Shown here piece after piece: positions 37,540 through 48,753 of a stretch of 64,000 nt of DNA. Position 1 is the first letter of the stretch. Each line of letters starts with the position of its first letter. Location of the stretch: the NCBI RefSeq assembly GCF_949628265.1, contig NC_088787.1, positions 32,228,844-32,292,843 on the forward strand, in the 5' to 3' direction. Made by a program: the position numbers and the translations under genes. Source of the stretch: Cloeon dipterum. Its lineage: Eukaryota; Arthropoda; Insecta; Ephemeroptera; Baetidae. A model generated the notes under the pieces. That model made no database searches. It was not told the DNA's origin and saw nothing but the letters and a program-made list of their open reading frames with translations.

Positions 37540-40500
37540 TCATTTTTTTGATGACAGTTGAGCAACCATGTTGGCAATTTTGTCGGAAATATCTGGATGT
37601 GTTTCATAGCACTTAGATTGTACGTAGCTTAGGGCTTGAGGATTCCTCTGTTCAAAGGCCACTTTGGCAGCTTCAGCAAAAAGGCTTAAAATAATAGCAT
37701 CAGTATACATACATACTTCCTTGAAAACGTGCTAACAAGAAAAATATACTTACTTTAGTTTGACGTAATAGCGAACTTTCATGTCATCACACACTCGACT
37801 AACATACAACTCAGCGCCTTTCTTATTCCCATGTGCAAGACAGACATCAACAAAAGGCTATAACAAAAAAGGTTCTAGTTTATAGTTAATTCATAGATAA
37901 ATTTTCACTTACTTTTAATAGATTCAACCAAGCAAAAATGCAAATCACTGGTTTTCAGTCACAACCTACCTCGTATCCAATAGGTGACTTCTTGGCCTTT
38001 GAAAATCTCTCCAACTCTGCCCAATCTTCCTGCTCCCCAAGAGTTGCAATCTTCACCCAGTGGTAGCTGCAGGCAATCCAAGTTTCGTTTAATCACATAA
38101 GCCAAAATTTAAGCACTCTTATTTCTTACCGCCTGTCAGGAATTTTGTACTCCTGTTTCAGCTTCTCTGCAAGTTTGTGTTCCTTCATGAGAAGCAGTTT
38201 CTTCAACGTGGCATTCACTGAGAGTCCCACAAAGTTGCTTGTATTCAGTTTTTCTTGCATTGCTCTCTGTTGTCTCAGCAATCTTGCGTGCTCTTCGCAC
38301 AAGCTTTGGTAATTCTCACTTTTTCCCTTCTTGTAATATTCAGCTGCAGAGTTCAAAATCATTTCCATCGTAGAAGAATTCTATAGCAGATACGTATTTT
38401 AGAAGTGGCGTACCATTGATAGTATTTACCATTTTAACCTTTGGTTCGTAAGCTTCCCGAATTGAACATGCACCAAGCGAGTTGAAATCGTCCTCTTGTT
38501 CATAAATACTCTTCCAAGTTTCTTTGTTATGCTCACGGCAATATTTCAAGTGAAGCGCTTGGGCCATTGGAAACTCTCTTATATAATACTAGAACAGCGT
38601 GTGAGAGAAATAGTTTCGATAGGGAAAAATTCCTACCAAGAAGTCTGAAAGAGACATGTGCACTTTCAAATGCTGGATTACGATATGGACTAAATCTGTA
38701 TTGCCACTGTCAATGGCTTTTACCAACGCAGCTTTGCCCTCGTTAAGTCTGAGCAGCAGGTGAACCTGCCGTTTGGCGCACGGCTCAAAGTCCATCAGCT
38801 AAAAGAGCATTGAATTAGACTACTAAACTTTTTCTAAATCAAAACAGAGCAATTTTCAACACGTCCTTTACCAGCAGATATATAGGGTGATATTCAAATC
38901 AAGACATTATTACTAACCTTCAAGGCAAGTTGGCTTCTGTTGGCATCAATTGCTTTGTTTGCGATTTCTGTGTAGGAGATGCCAGGTGCTTGGCCCAATT
39001 TGTCAGCAATTTCTCGAGCTACCACATCATCTTGCAAATGAGTTTGGCCCACCTTTATAAATTTATGCTGTTGCAAAAACGTCAGTGAAAATTTTGTAAG
39101 GCTTACCTTGTTGCAAGCCCACAGAGCAAGAATTCGGCTTTCTCCCTGCTCTTCTGGAATCAGCAAGAACTTTGCTATTTTGATGGCTAGGTAGTATTGT
39201 TTTCTTAGCACTAAACGATCCAGGAAAACGCCAGTCCTCAAATGCCTGAATCTGGAAGGAACAAAAAATTAACCCGCAATTCAGAGAAAAAACTCCATAG
39301 GCATGGTTTCCTGATGGTTAATAATTTCTTACTGAATTAAGGTTAAGGGTAGCCCTACTTTGTAGTCCCTAATTGCATTCAAAACTCTGAGTGTTCTGCA
39401 CATTTGCACAAACTTGTCATTTTCTGTTGAACTTTCAATGAAGCTTTTTCCAAATTGAGCAGCCTAAAAATTAAGAGTTTAATTTGAATGGTTTGTAGCA
39501 AATAAATGTTTACCTTCAATAGCAGTTTTTGAGTTTCATGCGAAAACTCATAACCAGCAGCTTCATTGCATTGTTGAACTGCAGTTTTTAACTTGTCTTT
39601 AACAAGCCGCAAATACTCATCGGACCTGTGAGAGCCTTTCTGAAAACCAAGCAGTCTTTATTAGTAGCTTGGCCTCAAGAAAAAGGGAAAACCGCTACGC
39701 ACCTGAAACTGCCTTGATGCTTCAAGAAGAAATGAGCCTGGTTCTGTGCTGTTTATCCTAAAGACCTCTTGCGTGACGGTAGGGACTTTCTGCAGCATTT
39801 CGTGCTTATATCTCGATAGGAGACGCACACCATCCATTTCTTGGCAAAGAGACATTCCCTCGTTAATTGCGAAGGTTGTGTGCTCTCCATTTTTCGCGAC
39901 AAGCATCAATGAGCAGCGATTCCACAGTACCAAGATAGCTTCAGAACCACACCTTCAAGTTAATTGTCATAATTAAAAATCAAATTGAGGCTTTCCAAGA
40001 CTGACCAAACAAAGTCGTCAGGTTTTGACCGCCATTGAGTGTCAACTTCACAATATTTCACCCTCAAATCTGCAGAGCCAAGCCACAGCTTTCCTGTGTC
40101 CGTGAAAAGTGCGACACATTGGTTGTCATGAGAGGATACAATGCCTGTGATTTCTGTGTGTGTGCTATTGATGTCAGCGCACTGTCAGATCAGCAATTAT
40201 TGGAACTTAGATATTTGATATTTAAATTAATTTTAATTTTACAATTGGTTGAGCACTTGTACTCATTTCCTCAAGTAGCATTAGGCTTTTCCCTTGCGCA
40301 ACTAAGATTCTGGATTTCCTCTCGTCTGACAGGACACACCAACTTGAAGGTGGTTCCTTAGTGGCTGAAAACAGAACAAAAAAATTGTTTAAGACAATAG
40401 CAAAAATTGCTTCCATCTTACAAATCATGTCGGTAATTCTTCTTAGTTTAGGCTCCAAAACATTGTTAACTAAGTAAAAATGGAATGACGAGGTCAGGAC

Positions 40501-41247
40501 AACAACTCCAGTGCCTTTGAAGCTGTTGAAGAATTTCGCATCGATAACTTTCCGCTCTTTCGCCTCGTCGCCCATGCTAAAGGAGTGTTTGTAGTTTCCA
40601 AAGAGATCATAGCTCAGGACAATGCCATCACTTTGAACGCAAAGTAGTTCTTCAGTTGAAGACCAACCCAGCTCAATGATGGAGCCGCTATTCCACTGGA
40701 AAATAGTTAATTTAACTATTAGAACGAGGATGATTTAATCACAAAAACTATAGAATTTTAATCATAATTAAAGTAGCAAAAAAGATTAATTAGAATTAAG
40801 CAGAGATTTTACGATTATTATCATGTATTCAGTTTCACAAGCATTGCTTTGAACGTTCAATAATATTATTATGACACTTGGTGTGTTGAAAGCAGTTGAA
40901 AGTTAAAATAAATGTTCTCGCAGAATGTTATAGAGAAATTTCCTTACTAATATAGTGGAGATTATTTGACCAGATGCACTGTATATAAAGATAGTCGGTT
41001 TAGATAATCCTTGCACTGCGTTATGTTTTTTTCTATCCTCGATGACCGCAACAGGGCCTCCATACTGAGCAGCTACAACGCAGACATTGTCGAATTTCAA
41101 GTCCCAGTTCATTTGATAAATATCAAATTTCCTGAAAAACAAACGACATCGTTAAATATTCATAAATTAAGGTTGGGTCTTCTTCCATTACCTGTAAAAA
41201 TTGTCCTTGCCAACTGGGCACCATTCTGCTGTTATCATTGCAGACAT
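37540..41247 (-). CDS. Vps16A: Vacuolar protein sorting-associated protein 16 (HOPS/CORVET core)
   Basis: Sixteen in-phase exons: 41247-41192, 41131-40948, 40695-40422, 40364-40263, 40153-40006, 39952-39703, 39639-39514, 39463-39333, 39251-39107, 39067-38918, 38798-38637, 38588-38430, 38380-38130, 38066-37970, 37857-37754 and 37684-37540; 827 residues (human 839). The N-terminal half is the Vps16 beta-propeller ([51 protein letters not shown]). The C-terminal half is the alpha-solenoid that binds Vps33 ([71 protein letters not shown]). It is a core subunit of the tethering complexes for endosome and lysosome fusion. Exon 5 could start at 40144 instead of 40153 (two AGs nine bases apart), and exon 10 has a second AG 15 bases on; both keep frame. 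Other family members (VIPAS39) lack this propeller pattern. Confidence 0.94.
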
Positions 41248-41905
41248 AGCTGCTTCTTGGTTGTAAGCTACTTACACAGCGAAATAGACGGCGAGGATAC
41301 CAGCAAGCCTAGCAAGGGACAAAATTAAATTTCTTCCACCTTGATGTGTATTTTCTCAAACCTAACGTCGAATCCCTGTACGTCAATGCCAGTAGTGCAT
41401 TAATAGAGGTGTTGTAACTCGGAATATTTTTTGTTGTTCGAGAGTTGATTGTGAGTTTGAGTTTGACAATTAATTTGAAGGTGGGCGCAGTGGGGCGTTT
41501 CCCTGGTTTAAAACTTTGGCGCATGTCATGAGGTGTGACGTAAGAGATTACAGTATGGCAGCTCGATTTCAAAGAATAATTATTTGAATTTCGCGGTTAC
41601 TTTGCGCGGAAATGGTGCCACTGTGTAGACTCCCCACCATTCTTTGCCCCTGCTCACTGCACAGCCGTGGCTGTGGGCTGTGTCAATGTCGCATGGACTT
41701 ACTAGGAGAATGTTCAGTAATATCACTACTTGGCTTTCATTTTCTGTTTCTCCCTCTGATATTCCTGGTCAATGATAAATAATATCATCTGACTGACGTC
41801 TGACTTTCAAATTTGCTGCGGGCATCAGCTTTTGGATTGTGAGACTCGATTTTACGGCGTGTTTCCGAGTTAAATACACACCATCACACGTGAAACCCTT
41901 TCAAT
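41248..41905. promoter_or_regulatory. VPS16 / eIF3j divergent promoter
   Basis: About 660 bp between divergent start codons. A mixed-composition patch at 41590-41720 may be the core region. No gene is supported here. Confidence 0.35.
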
Positions 41906-43196
41906 ATGGACGAAGAATGGGGTTAGTTTTGACCTGGTTTTTGTTTTACCAGTGTTTATCTATGTAATATTTGTTTACTAATATTTAAAATTCTAGATGC
42001 TGATGGGTTTGAACCCAAGGAAGTGAAAGTCGCTAGTAAATGGGACGATGAAGATGCTGACGATGATGTTAAGGTAAGGGTGAAAGACTTTCAGCTTTTA
42101 AGACTCGCTTCAAAATGAAAGTGCCCATGTCATCCGCATCATCAGCACGTTTCCCTTATTAAAGGGCAGCCACGTTGGAAAAATTTCTGGTTTAAAGTAG
42201 CGACTATTTTTTTTAAAGTCTTCATTTCTATTTGTAACCAAAAACCAATGCTCGTACTATGCTGGTAATCCGTTTTCCACTTAACTAATAATTTTTTTTC
42301 TTCAGGATAACTGGGAAGACGACGAAGAGGAAGAAAAAAAGGATACAGAAAAGCAAGAAGAGAAATCTTCAATCGCACCTGCCCCTGCTAAGAAAAACAA
42401 GAAGACCTTGACAAAGAAAATTGAAGAAAAGGAGGTAAAATATTTGAAAATGTATTAATTTTATATTTATAAAGAAACAATTACTAGCAAGCTGTAAGTG
42501 CTTTTTATAAAAATGTATGCTAAATAAATAATACTAATTCCAGAGATCTGCCCAACTTGCCATGGAGGCCAAGAAACCCTTGACCGCTGAAGAAAAACTG
42601 GCCGAGAAGAAGAGGCAGCAGAAATTACAAGAGGCGGCAGATTTACAAGCAGCGATTGAGACATTTGGTAAGAATATTTTGAAAATGCATCAACCAATCC
42701 TGTATAGTTACTGACCTATAATAACTCATAATAGTGTTCAATGTCATTCCTTAATTAATTGCGTTTAATTGTGAATTAATCTTTCAGGAATCAATGAAAC
42801 TGGTGGAACTGGAATTGATGCTATGCTCCCTAGCTCTAAAGAAGACTATGATGAATTTGAAAAAGCGCTTGTGAAGAAAATCATCCCATTCTCAAGCTCG
42901 CAGCACTATCCATTGTTTGTTGAAGACCTTGTCAGGGACATTTGTGCAAATAGTAAGAAATTAATTTGTGACCATTTGATTATACTAATTGAATTTTCGC
43001 TTTAGTGAATTCCAATGACATGAAGAAATTGAAAAACACCATTGAAAATCTTGTCCTTGAGAAGACGAAAATTGAGAAGGGAGACAAGAAGAAAAAAGGC
43101 GCTGCCAAATCAAAAGCAAAACTCCGCGTTGAGGGCGATTCTGCTGCGCTTGAATATGGGGCTTACGATGCTGACGAGTTTGAGGACTTTATTTAG
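41906..43196 (+). CDS. eIF3j: Eukaryotic translation initiation factor 3 subunit J
   Basis: Six in-phase exons: 41906-41921 (16 nt), 41997-42073, 42306-42434, 42544-42667, 42788-42952 and 43006-43196; 233 residues. It starts MDEEWGDADGF and has the family's alternating acidic and lysine-rich N-terminus (KWDDEDADDD, NWEDDEEEEKK), the LTAEEKLAEKKRQQKLQEAADL helix, a central folded part (YDEFEKALVKKIIPFSSS, YPLFVEDLVRDI) and the conserved acidic end AYDADEFEDFI. eIF3j sits in the 40S decoding centre and helps mRNA loading, start-site selection and ribosome recycling. Length is typical. The first exon carries only five full codons, so an ORF search alone would miss the start. Confidence 0.95.
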
Positions 43197-44412
43197 ACCG
43201 TTTCAGTGCATAACAAAGACTTCCACTACAGTGGCTCCCTGGAGTCGCTATTTGTCAATGGGATTTTCAGTTGAGACAGATTAATTTTATTTGCTCACGT
43301 GTTAAAATCTATCTACTTTGGTGCAAGAGAAGCATGTCACAGAGATCACAGATACAATATTAAGTTACGATTTCAAACCCTTAGTTTTATTTCCTTAAAA
43401 AATTCAAGTATACCCTCATACAACAGGGAAATTTGGTGCGTGGACAGTTAAATATATCTAAATACCTCTGCTCAGCACAATCCCATGGGCCATAGGCTCA
43501 TCGGATCCCAGTAACACAGCTGACTGAGCAGATAACATAGCGCCTGTGTAGCCGCAGAGAAGCATGGACTGAACATGGTTATATTGGCCATACCGAGGTC
43601 TTTGAATGTACCTTAAGCTGCCGGATTAGTGCAAAAACCAGCTCTAGGCAAGGTCGCACCGGTTAGTCTCCTAACCCTTTGAGTTAAAAAAGCATTTTGA
43701 GTCGCTCAACGAATTACCTTTGCCATCTCTGACATAGGGAATCCTGTATTCTCCAAAATGCTCAAATCTCTCCCATTACCTGGACACTGCTAGGCATGCC
43801 TTGCAATGCGAGCCAACCGTCTGATTAAGTTGCACGCCCAAACCTAAATCAAGTCAGCCAAGAATTCCATTCGTTTAAATAATTCCTTGAAAGGTATAAA
43901 ATAATAATGCTTATTTTATTAGATAGGGCTTTCTATTCTTTTTGAAAAAACAAACATATCTCGTAACGTTTGAGTACACAACTGGTAGAAAATGCAAACT
44001 TTAAAAAAAGTAATCACCAATTTTTTTCATAGGTATGGAACATTTAATGGTCATGTGGTATAAGCAGAATCTGCTGCTACAAGATTAAAATTTCAAAATA
44101 AAAATTTTATATTACTAGAATCATCAATAAAATGACTTTGTCAAAGTCACAAGCAATTTGTGAAAAGGCTCTACATGAACAACTGAATCAACCACTAGGT
44201 TTCAACCTGGTTGCTGTGCCAACTTATCGTGGCGTTATTGAATTTACAACTACTTGATTTTTTAGTTTGGCTTACAATTTAGTTTAGTGATAAAAATACT
44301 TCCGAGTCCACTTGGTTCGTCTAATTGAAAACCGATCAAGTAATGGAATAATTGTATGGCAATCACACCAATGATTCATTGAAGATGACACGTTCTTCAG
44401 TGATGTGACCAG
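43197..44412. other. eIF3j / CP190 convergent intergenic stretch
   Basis: About 1.2 kb with no supported gene. The part at about 43430-43870 has balanced base composition unlike its AT-rich surroundings and no coding frame. It may be part of the eIF3j 3' UTR or an old repeat. The right part is likely CP190 3' UTR. Confidence 0.4.
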
Positions 44413-47400
44413 TTATTTAGTGCATTCCTCTGAAAAGCTGGCAATGTCTTCTTGCTCAACAATTTCACTCTGATTGCCTTCATCAATGACCATACTTTCA
44501 TTTTCAGGCTCATTGTCAACTTCGTTAGCATCAGCTGTCGGCTGTTCTTCCTGGATAGCTTCAAGCTCGTTGATAGTTTTAGTTTCAATCAGCTCAGTTA
44601 AGTGCTGCGGCGCGTGATTCTCTTCTTGCATCGCCTCCAAACCCATCTCAACACTCATTTCATGCGGTTCTTCTACCACCTCTTGAATTTTGCTTCTGTC
44701 CTCAATATCTGGCACCTCCTGGGTTGACCCTTCATCTGGTTGGGCCGTCTCTTCAACTGCCATCTCAAGAGGTTCGACGTCCTTTGCAGGAACAGCCTCT
44801 GATGTTTCAGTTACGTCTGAAACTAAAATGTATAGAAACTCTGAAATGGCAAATTAGTTGTTCATTTAAACTAGGTTTAAAAAAGCAGACCATCCAGAAA
44901 AGATAGTGTTATATAAAGGAATGTAACGGTTAAACATACTTTTAGGTTCCTCTGGCAGTGGTTGATGCTCAGGCGGCAACTGTTCCTCAGTTACTTGCTG
45001 TTCTTCAGCTTCAATCGCAATTTGCTGTGAAACACTAATCTCTTCCATGTGCTGGGACTCTTTGACTGTCTCAGTTATGTTGCCGCTTTCGTCAATGGCG
45101 ACCTGCATCTGCTGCTGCTCTTGGTGATCACTGTATGTCACATACGTCTTGTCCATCTCGGCGAATCGGATAAGATTGGCGGCTCCGTCCTTGCTCAAGG
45201 CGTCTTGCTGCGCCATGGTGAGGATAGTGTTGTCCTGTGTGACGTATCCTTGCTGGACCAAGGTTTCTTCACTGACAGGCTCACCGTCGGCCTGAATCAC
45301 GTGACCCACTGGCTGCAGCGTGAACACACCATTGGACTGAAGAATAGCCTGCAATTGATGAACGCCTGTTAGTGTTAGTTCAGCCATGTGAGCAGTTTTT
45401 TAACCTCTACGCTTTTTTTAACTATCGCAGCATTTTTTTAACTATTGCTTTTTATGTTGAAATAATTGAAATTTTAATTCTAGATAAGAGTTTTACACGC
45501 ATATTTCTACAGGAAAAAATTCGAATTATCAAGAACGTTCACAGTTGATTTTCGCAAGAGCAAAAGAATTACCAATGAAAATTAGCGATGTTCGTTCCAA
45601 AATCTCAAACTAATGAAATTATAAAGTTCAATCAAAAGCACAAACCTGGAAACCTTCGCCAGCAGATGACGTAGTGCCATCAGAATTGGAGACAATAATA
45701 TTGTGTCCTGTGAGAAGAGCGAGTTGATCAAGAGAGCCGGTGATTGTGCTGCCGTCTGGCGAAATCAGCTTCAGCTGCTCTTGAGTGCCGGACGGCGCTG
45801 ACGTAATAACGATGGTCTGCTGGCCTCCGGTGGCTCCCAGCGAGTTGACTACGGCACCGCATGTATCATACTGCACCAAGTCCGCCAGCTGGTTAGCTGA
45901 AATTTGATACTGTTCACCAGATTGGCCGGCCAGCATTTCAGGCACTATGTATTCTTGACCAGGCACGGCAGAGATGATGAAGGTCTGCACAGTGCCGTCT
46001 GCGTTCGGAATGGTCTGCACCATCGTTTGCTGGTCCACTTCCGTCAGTTGGTGCTCAACGAGGTTGAGCGAGGTGGCGATTCCATTTGCCACAGACACGT
46101 TATCCAAAGTTTCAGAGCTTTGGTCGTACGCCAGCGTTTGGTGCTCGATTGTCTTCTTTTGCAAGTCTCCGTCCACAGACTCATCCTCCAGTTCGTTGAC
46201 GAACTTGCGACCAACCTCCTTGTGCATGGTGCGAACGTGCGTTTTCAAATTCAACTGCCGAACAAAGACCTTCTGACAGAAAGGACATACATATTTCTTT
46301 CTTGACGGGTCAGAGTGCAGGTTTGCCTGCATGTGACCTTGAAGAGCGCCGTTGCTCTTGAAACCAGCATTGCAGATCTTGCAGACAAAGTCTTTGTTGT
46401 TAGAATGGTTGTTCCGGTGCTTGATGAGCAGAGATTCGCTAAGAGCGATATACTCACACTGGTCACATTTCGGAAAGATAACATTGCGGGGCGGGTCAAC
46501 TCTGTGTTTGGTGAACAGATGATACAGCAGCAAATTGCGTTTACTGGCGCGATAGCCGCAGTGTTCGCAAATACGCGCGTCGATTTTTTCCATGTGCACG
46601 TCCTGCAGATGGTGGCGGTACTCATAGTATGTTGTGAAGTTGATTGGGTCCTCGTTGGTTCCACATGTGTGACACAACCAAGGACCTGTCGTATTTTCTG
46701 CTCCAGAGACAGGCTTGGGCTTTGCTAGCGTAGGCACCGCACTTGGCATCAAGTTGCCAATACTCTCCGATCTGCAACCAAACAAAATCAAGAATTCATC
46801 AAACTGATTAGACCACCTTTCAAACAATTTCTAGTTCAGGTGAAAGGTATAGATAATTTTGAATTTCTGATCTAAATTTTTGCACAAACACTATTCAAAG
46901 GACAGAAGCAAAAATTGAGATAATATAAGTTTGGAATAAATATTATTTTCTCAAATTGAACTCGGCTTAAAATTTATTTTACCAACCTGCTTCCAGTTTT
47001 GATGATGACTTTGGCAGGAGCCTTGTTACCCTTCTCACCAGCCTTCAGCACGACGTAAGAAACCTTCTTGTTGGCACTGTCTTCTGGATATGCACCTTGC
47101 TTCATGATCCTCAGTTTGATATTTTTATTGTTCTGGACCAGATGAGGGTATTTCTTCAACACTTCAGAAATGATTTTAGCGTGGTTTTCAGCGCTTGTGC
47201 CGCCATCTGCCTTGATGACTGTTTCACCAGCCTGAACCACGGAGTCTGGCTGAGTTTGTGCTTGATCTGGTGAACTACTGAAAGAAAATCTGACTTTTTT
47301 CGCTCCAGGAGTGGCTTCTTCAGGAATCCGCTGCTTGAGAATCGACTTTGTCTGAGGCGTTCCGGAGTTGGAAGATCCTTCCTCTCCACCATCCGCCTCT

Positions 47401-48753
47401 TGCGTTGGGTTTATTTCGTAGTATTCACTCTGATTAAGCTGCTCTGCACCATGGTCGTCGTCGTCTTCATCATCGTCTTCTGCGGTTTCTGTGATAGCCA
47501 TGCTATCGCCCTCAACAGCTTCTTCACCATCTTCCTCAGATCCAACGATTTCTTTCCTTAAAGCTTGCTCCTAATAATAATAAAAATGAATGCTTCTGAT
47601 TGAGTGCACACTAACATCTAAATTACCTTTAAATATTCCTTGACAGACTGAATATCTATCATTTTTTGTTTTTTGGTGGCAGGATCAGAGTCAGTTGGTG
47701 CGAGTCTCTTGATGGGCGTAACCTTTGCCTTGACTTCTTCAAATGTATCCTTCGGTTTCTCATCCTCTGCTACCTTAGCTGGTGCTGCTTTGTGACGCAG
47801 AAGAGGCGTTGACTCATACGTTATTGAGTCAAATGGCTGAGAGTACTCCTCAGAGTAATTTTTTAAACTCTCTTCGTCTTCTGGCCATTCAAATCTTGTT
47901 GGCTTTGCTGGCTCGTCTTCTTGCTCAAACGTCCTATCTGATATGCTATAAAAATAAATCAGCAATCAACTAAATGCAATGATTGAAAAGATTCTTAAAA
48001 CTTACGCCAAATTTTCTGGCACTGGGTCGTCAAATGAAACTGGTGTCTTTCTCTTTTTCCAAATCGGAAGTCTGGCAATAAAAAGAATTAATTCACTTTC
48101 AAGTGGAATCGCTCCTTACTAACCTTCTTCCAGGCAAGGTTTCAGGCAAATCTTTAAGAGAAACTTTTCTGGTTCCAAGAGTTGCACTCTTGGTTAATAT
48201 CGCAGGGTGCGAGTTATTAACATTCTTCTCAGGCTGGGTTTCAGACGAACCCTGGGCGTCTAACAATTTGGTCAAAATTGGCATATTCAGCCGCCCTGCT
48301 GTGTAGTACAATTTTTTTGTGAGGGTCTCTTTAAATTCCAGCTTTCCAGTGTACATGAATCTGTAAATATTCAGTGAGTCAAGAGTGCATCGTTGAATAT
48401 TTTCTATTCGTACCTTATAATGGGCAAAACAAGCTCAGAAGTTAGATCTGAAGGCATTGCCAAACAGCGATCTGCGTTCAACCCATTTTTCTTCTCCAAC
48501 TGCTGAAAGTAATCTGTACAAGAGTTGAGGACTAAACTGTGCACCTGAAAACAGTACGCCGGTTACTTTCATCCGAGAACTAAAATTACAATGATAAACA
48601 TACCGGAACTTTTGAGGAGTCTCCAGTGAATTGAAGAGTTAGGTCACAAAAATCGCTTTTATTGAAGAAGTGCTGCAGCCTCTGGAGAAAAAACGGACCC
48701 CAGTTGTCCACCTTCACCTGCCGAGTGGACACTTCCTCGCCACTGCCATGCAT
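44413..48753 (-). CDS. Cp190: CP190-type BTB / zinc-finger insulator protein
   Basis: Nine in-phase exons: 48753-48604, 48544-48414, 48360-48124, 48071-48006, 47945-47627, 47570-46987, 46771-45646, 45348-44940 and 44822-44413; 1143 residues (Drosophila protein about 1096). The BTB/POZ domain fills about residues 12-130 (VKVDNWGPFFLQRLQHFFNK, FCDLTLQF, PIIKFMYTGKLEF). An acidic/basic linker follows, with the CP190-specific block HAKIISEVLKKYPHLV and NNKNIKLRIM near residue 440 (centrosome/microtubule-targeting region in Drosophila). Five C2H2-like fingers lie at about 527-690 (CHTC, CEHC, CDQC, CKIC and CPFC pairs); the first has unusual spacing. A Gln/Thr-rich then Glu-rich acidic tail ends the protein, as in CP190. 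The role is to bridge insulator DNA-binding proteins (CTCF, Su(Hw), BEAF-type) and shape chromatin boundaries. BTB plus the KKYPHLV block is what separates it from other BTB-ZnF proteins. Confidence 0.93.

Noticed and set aside
45904-46728. Plus-strand frames of 100-137 codons opposite CP190
   Set aside because: They are shadows of the zinc-finger exon.
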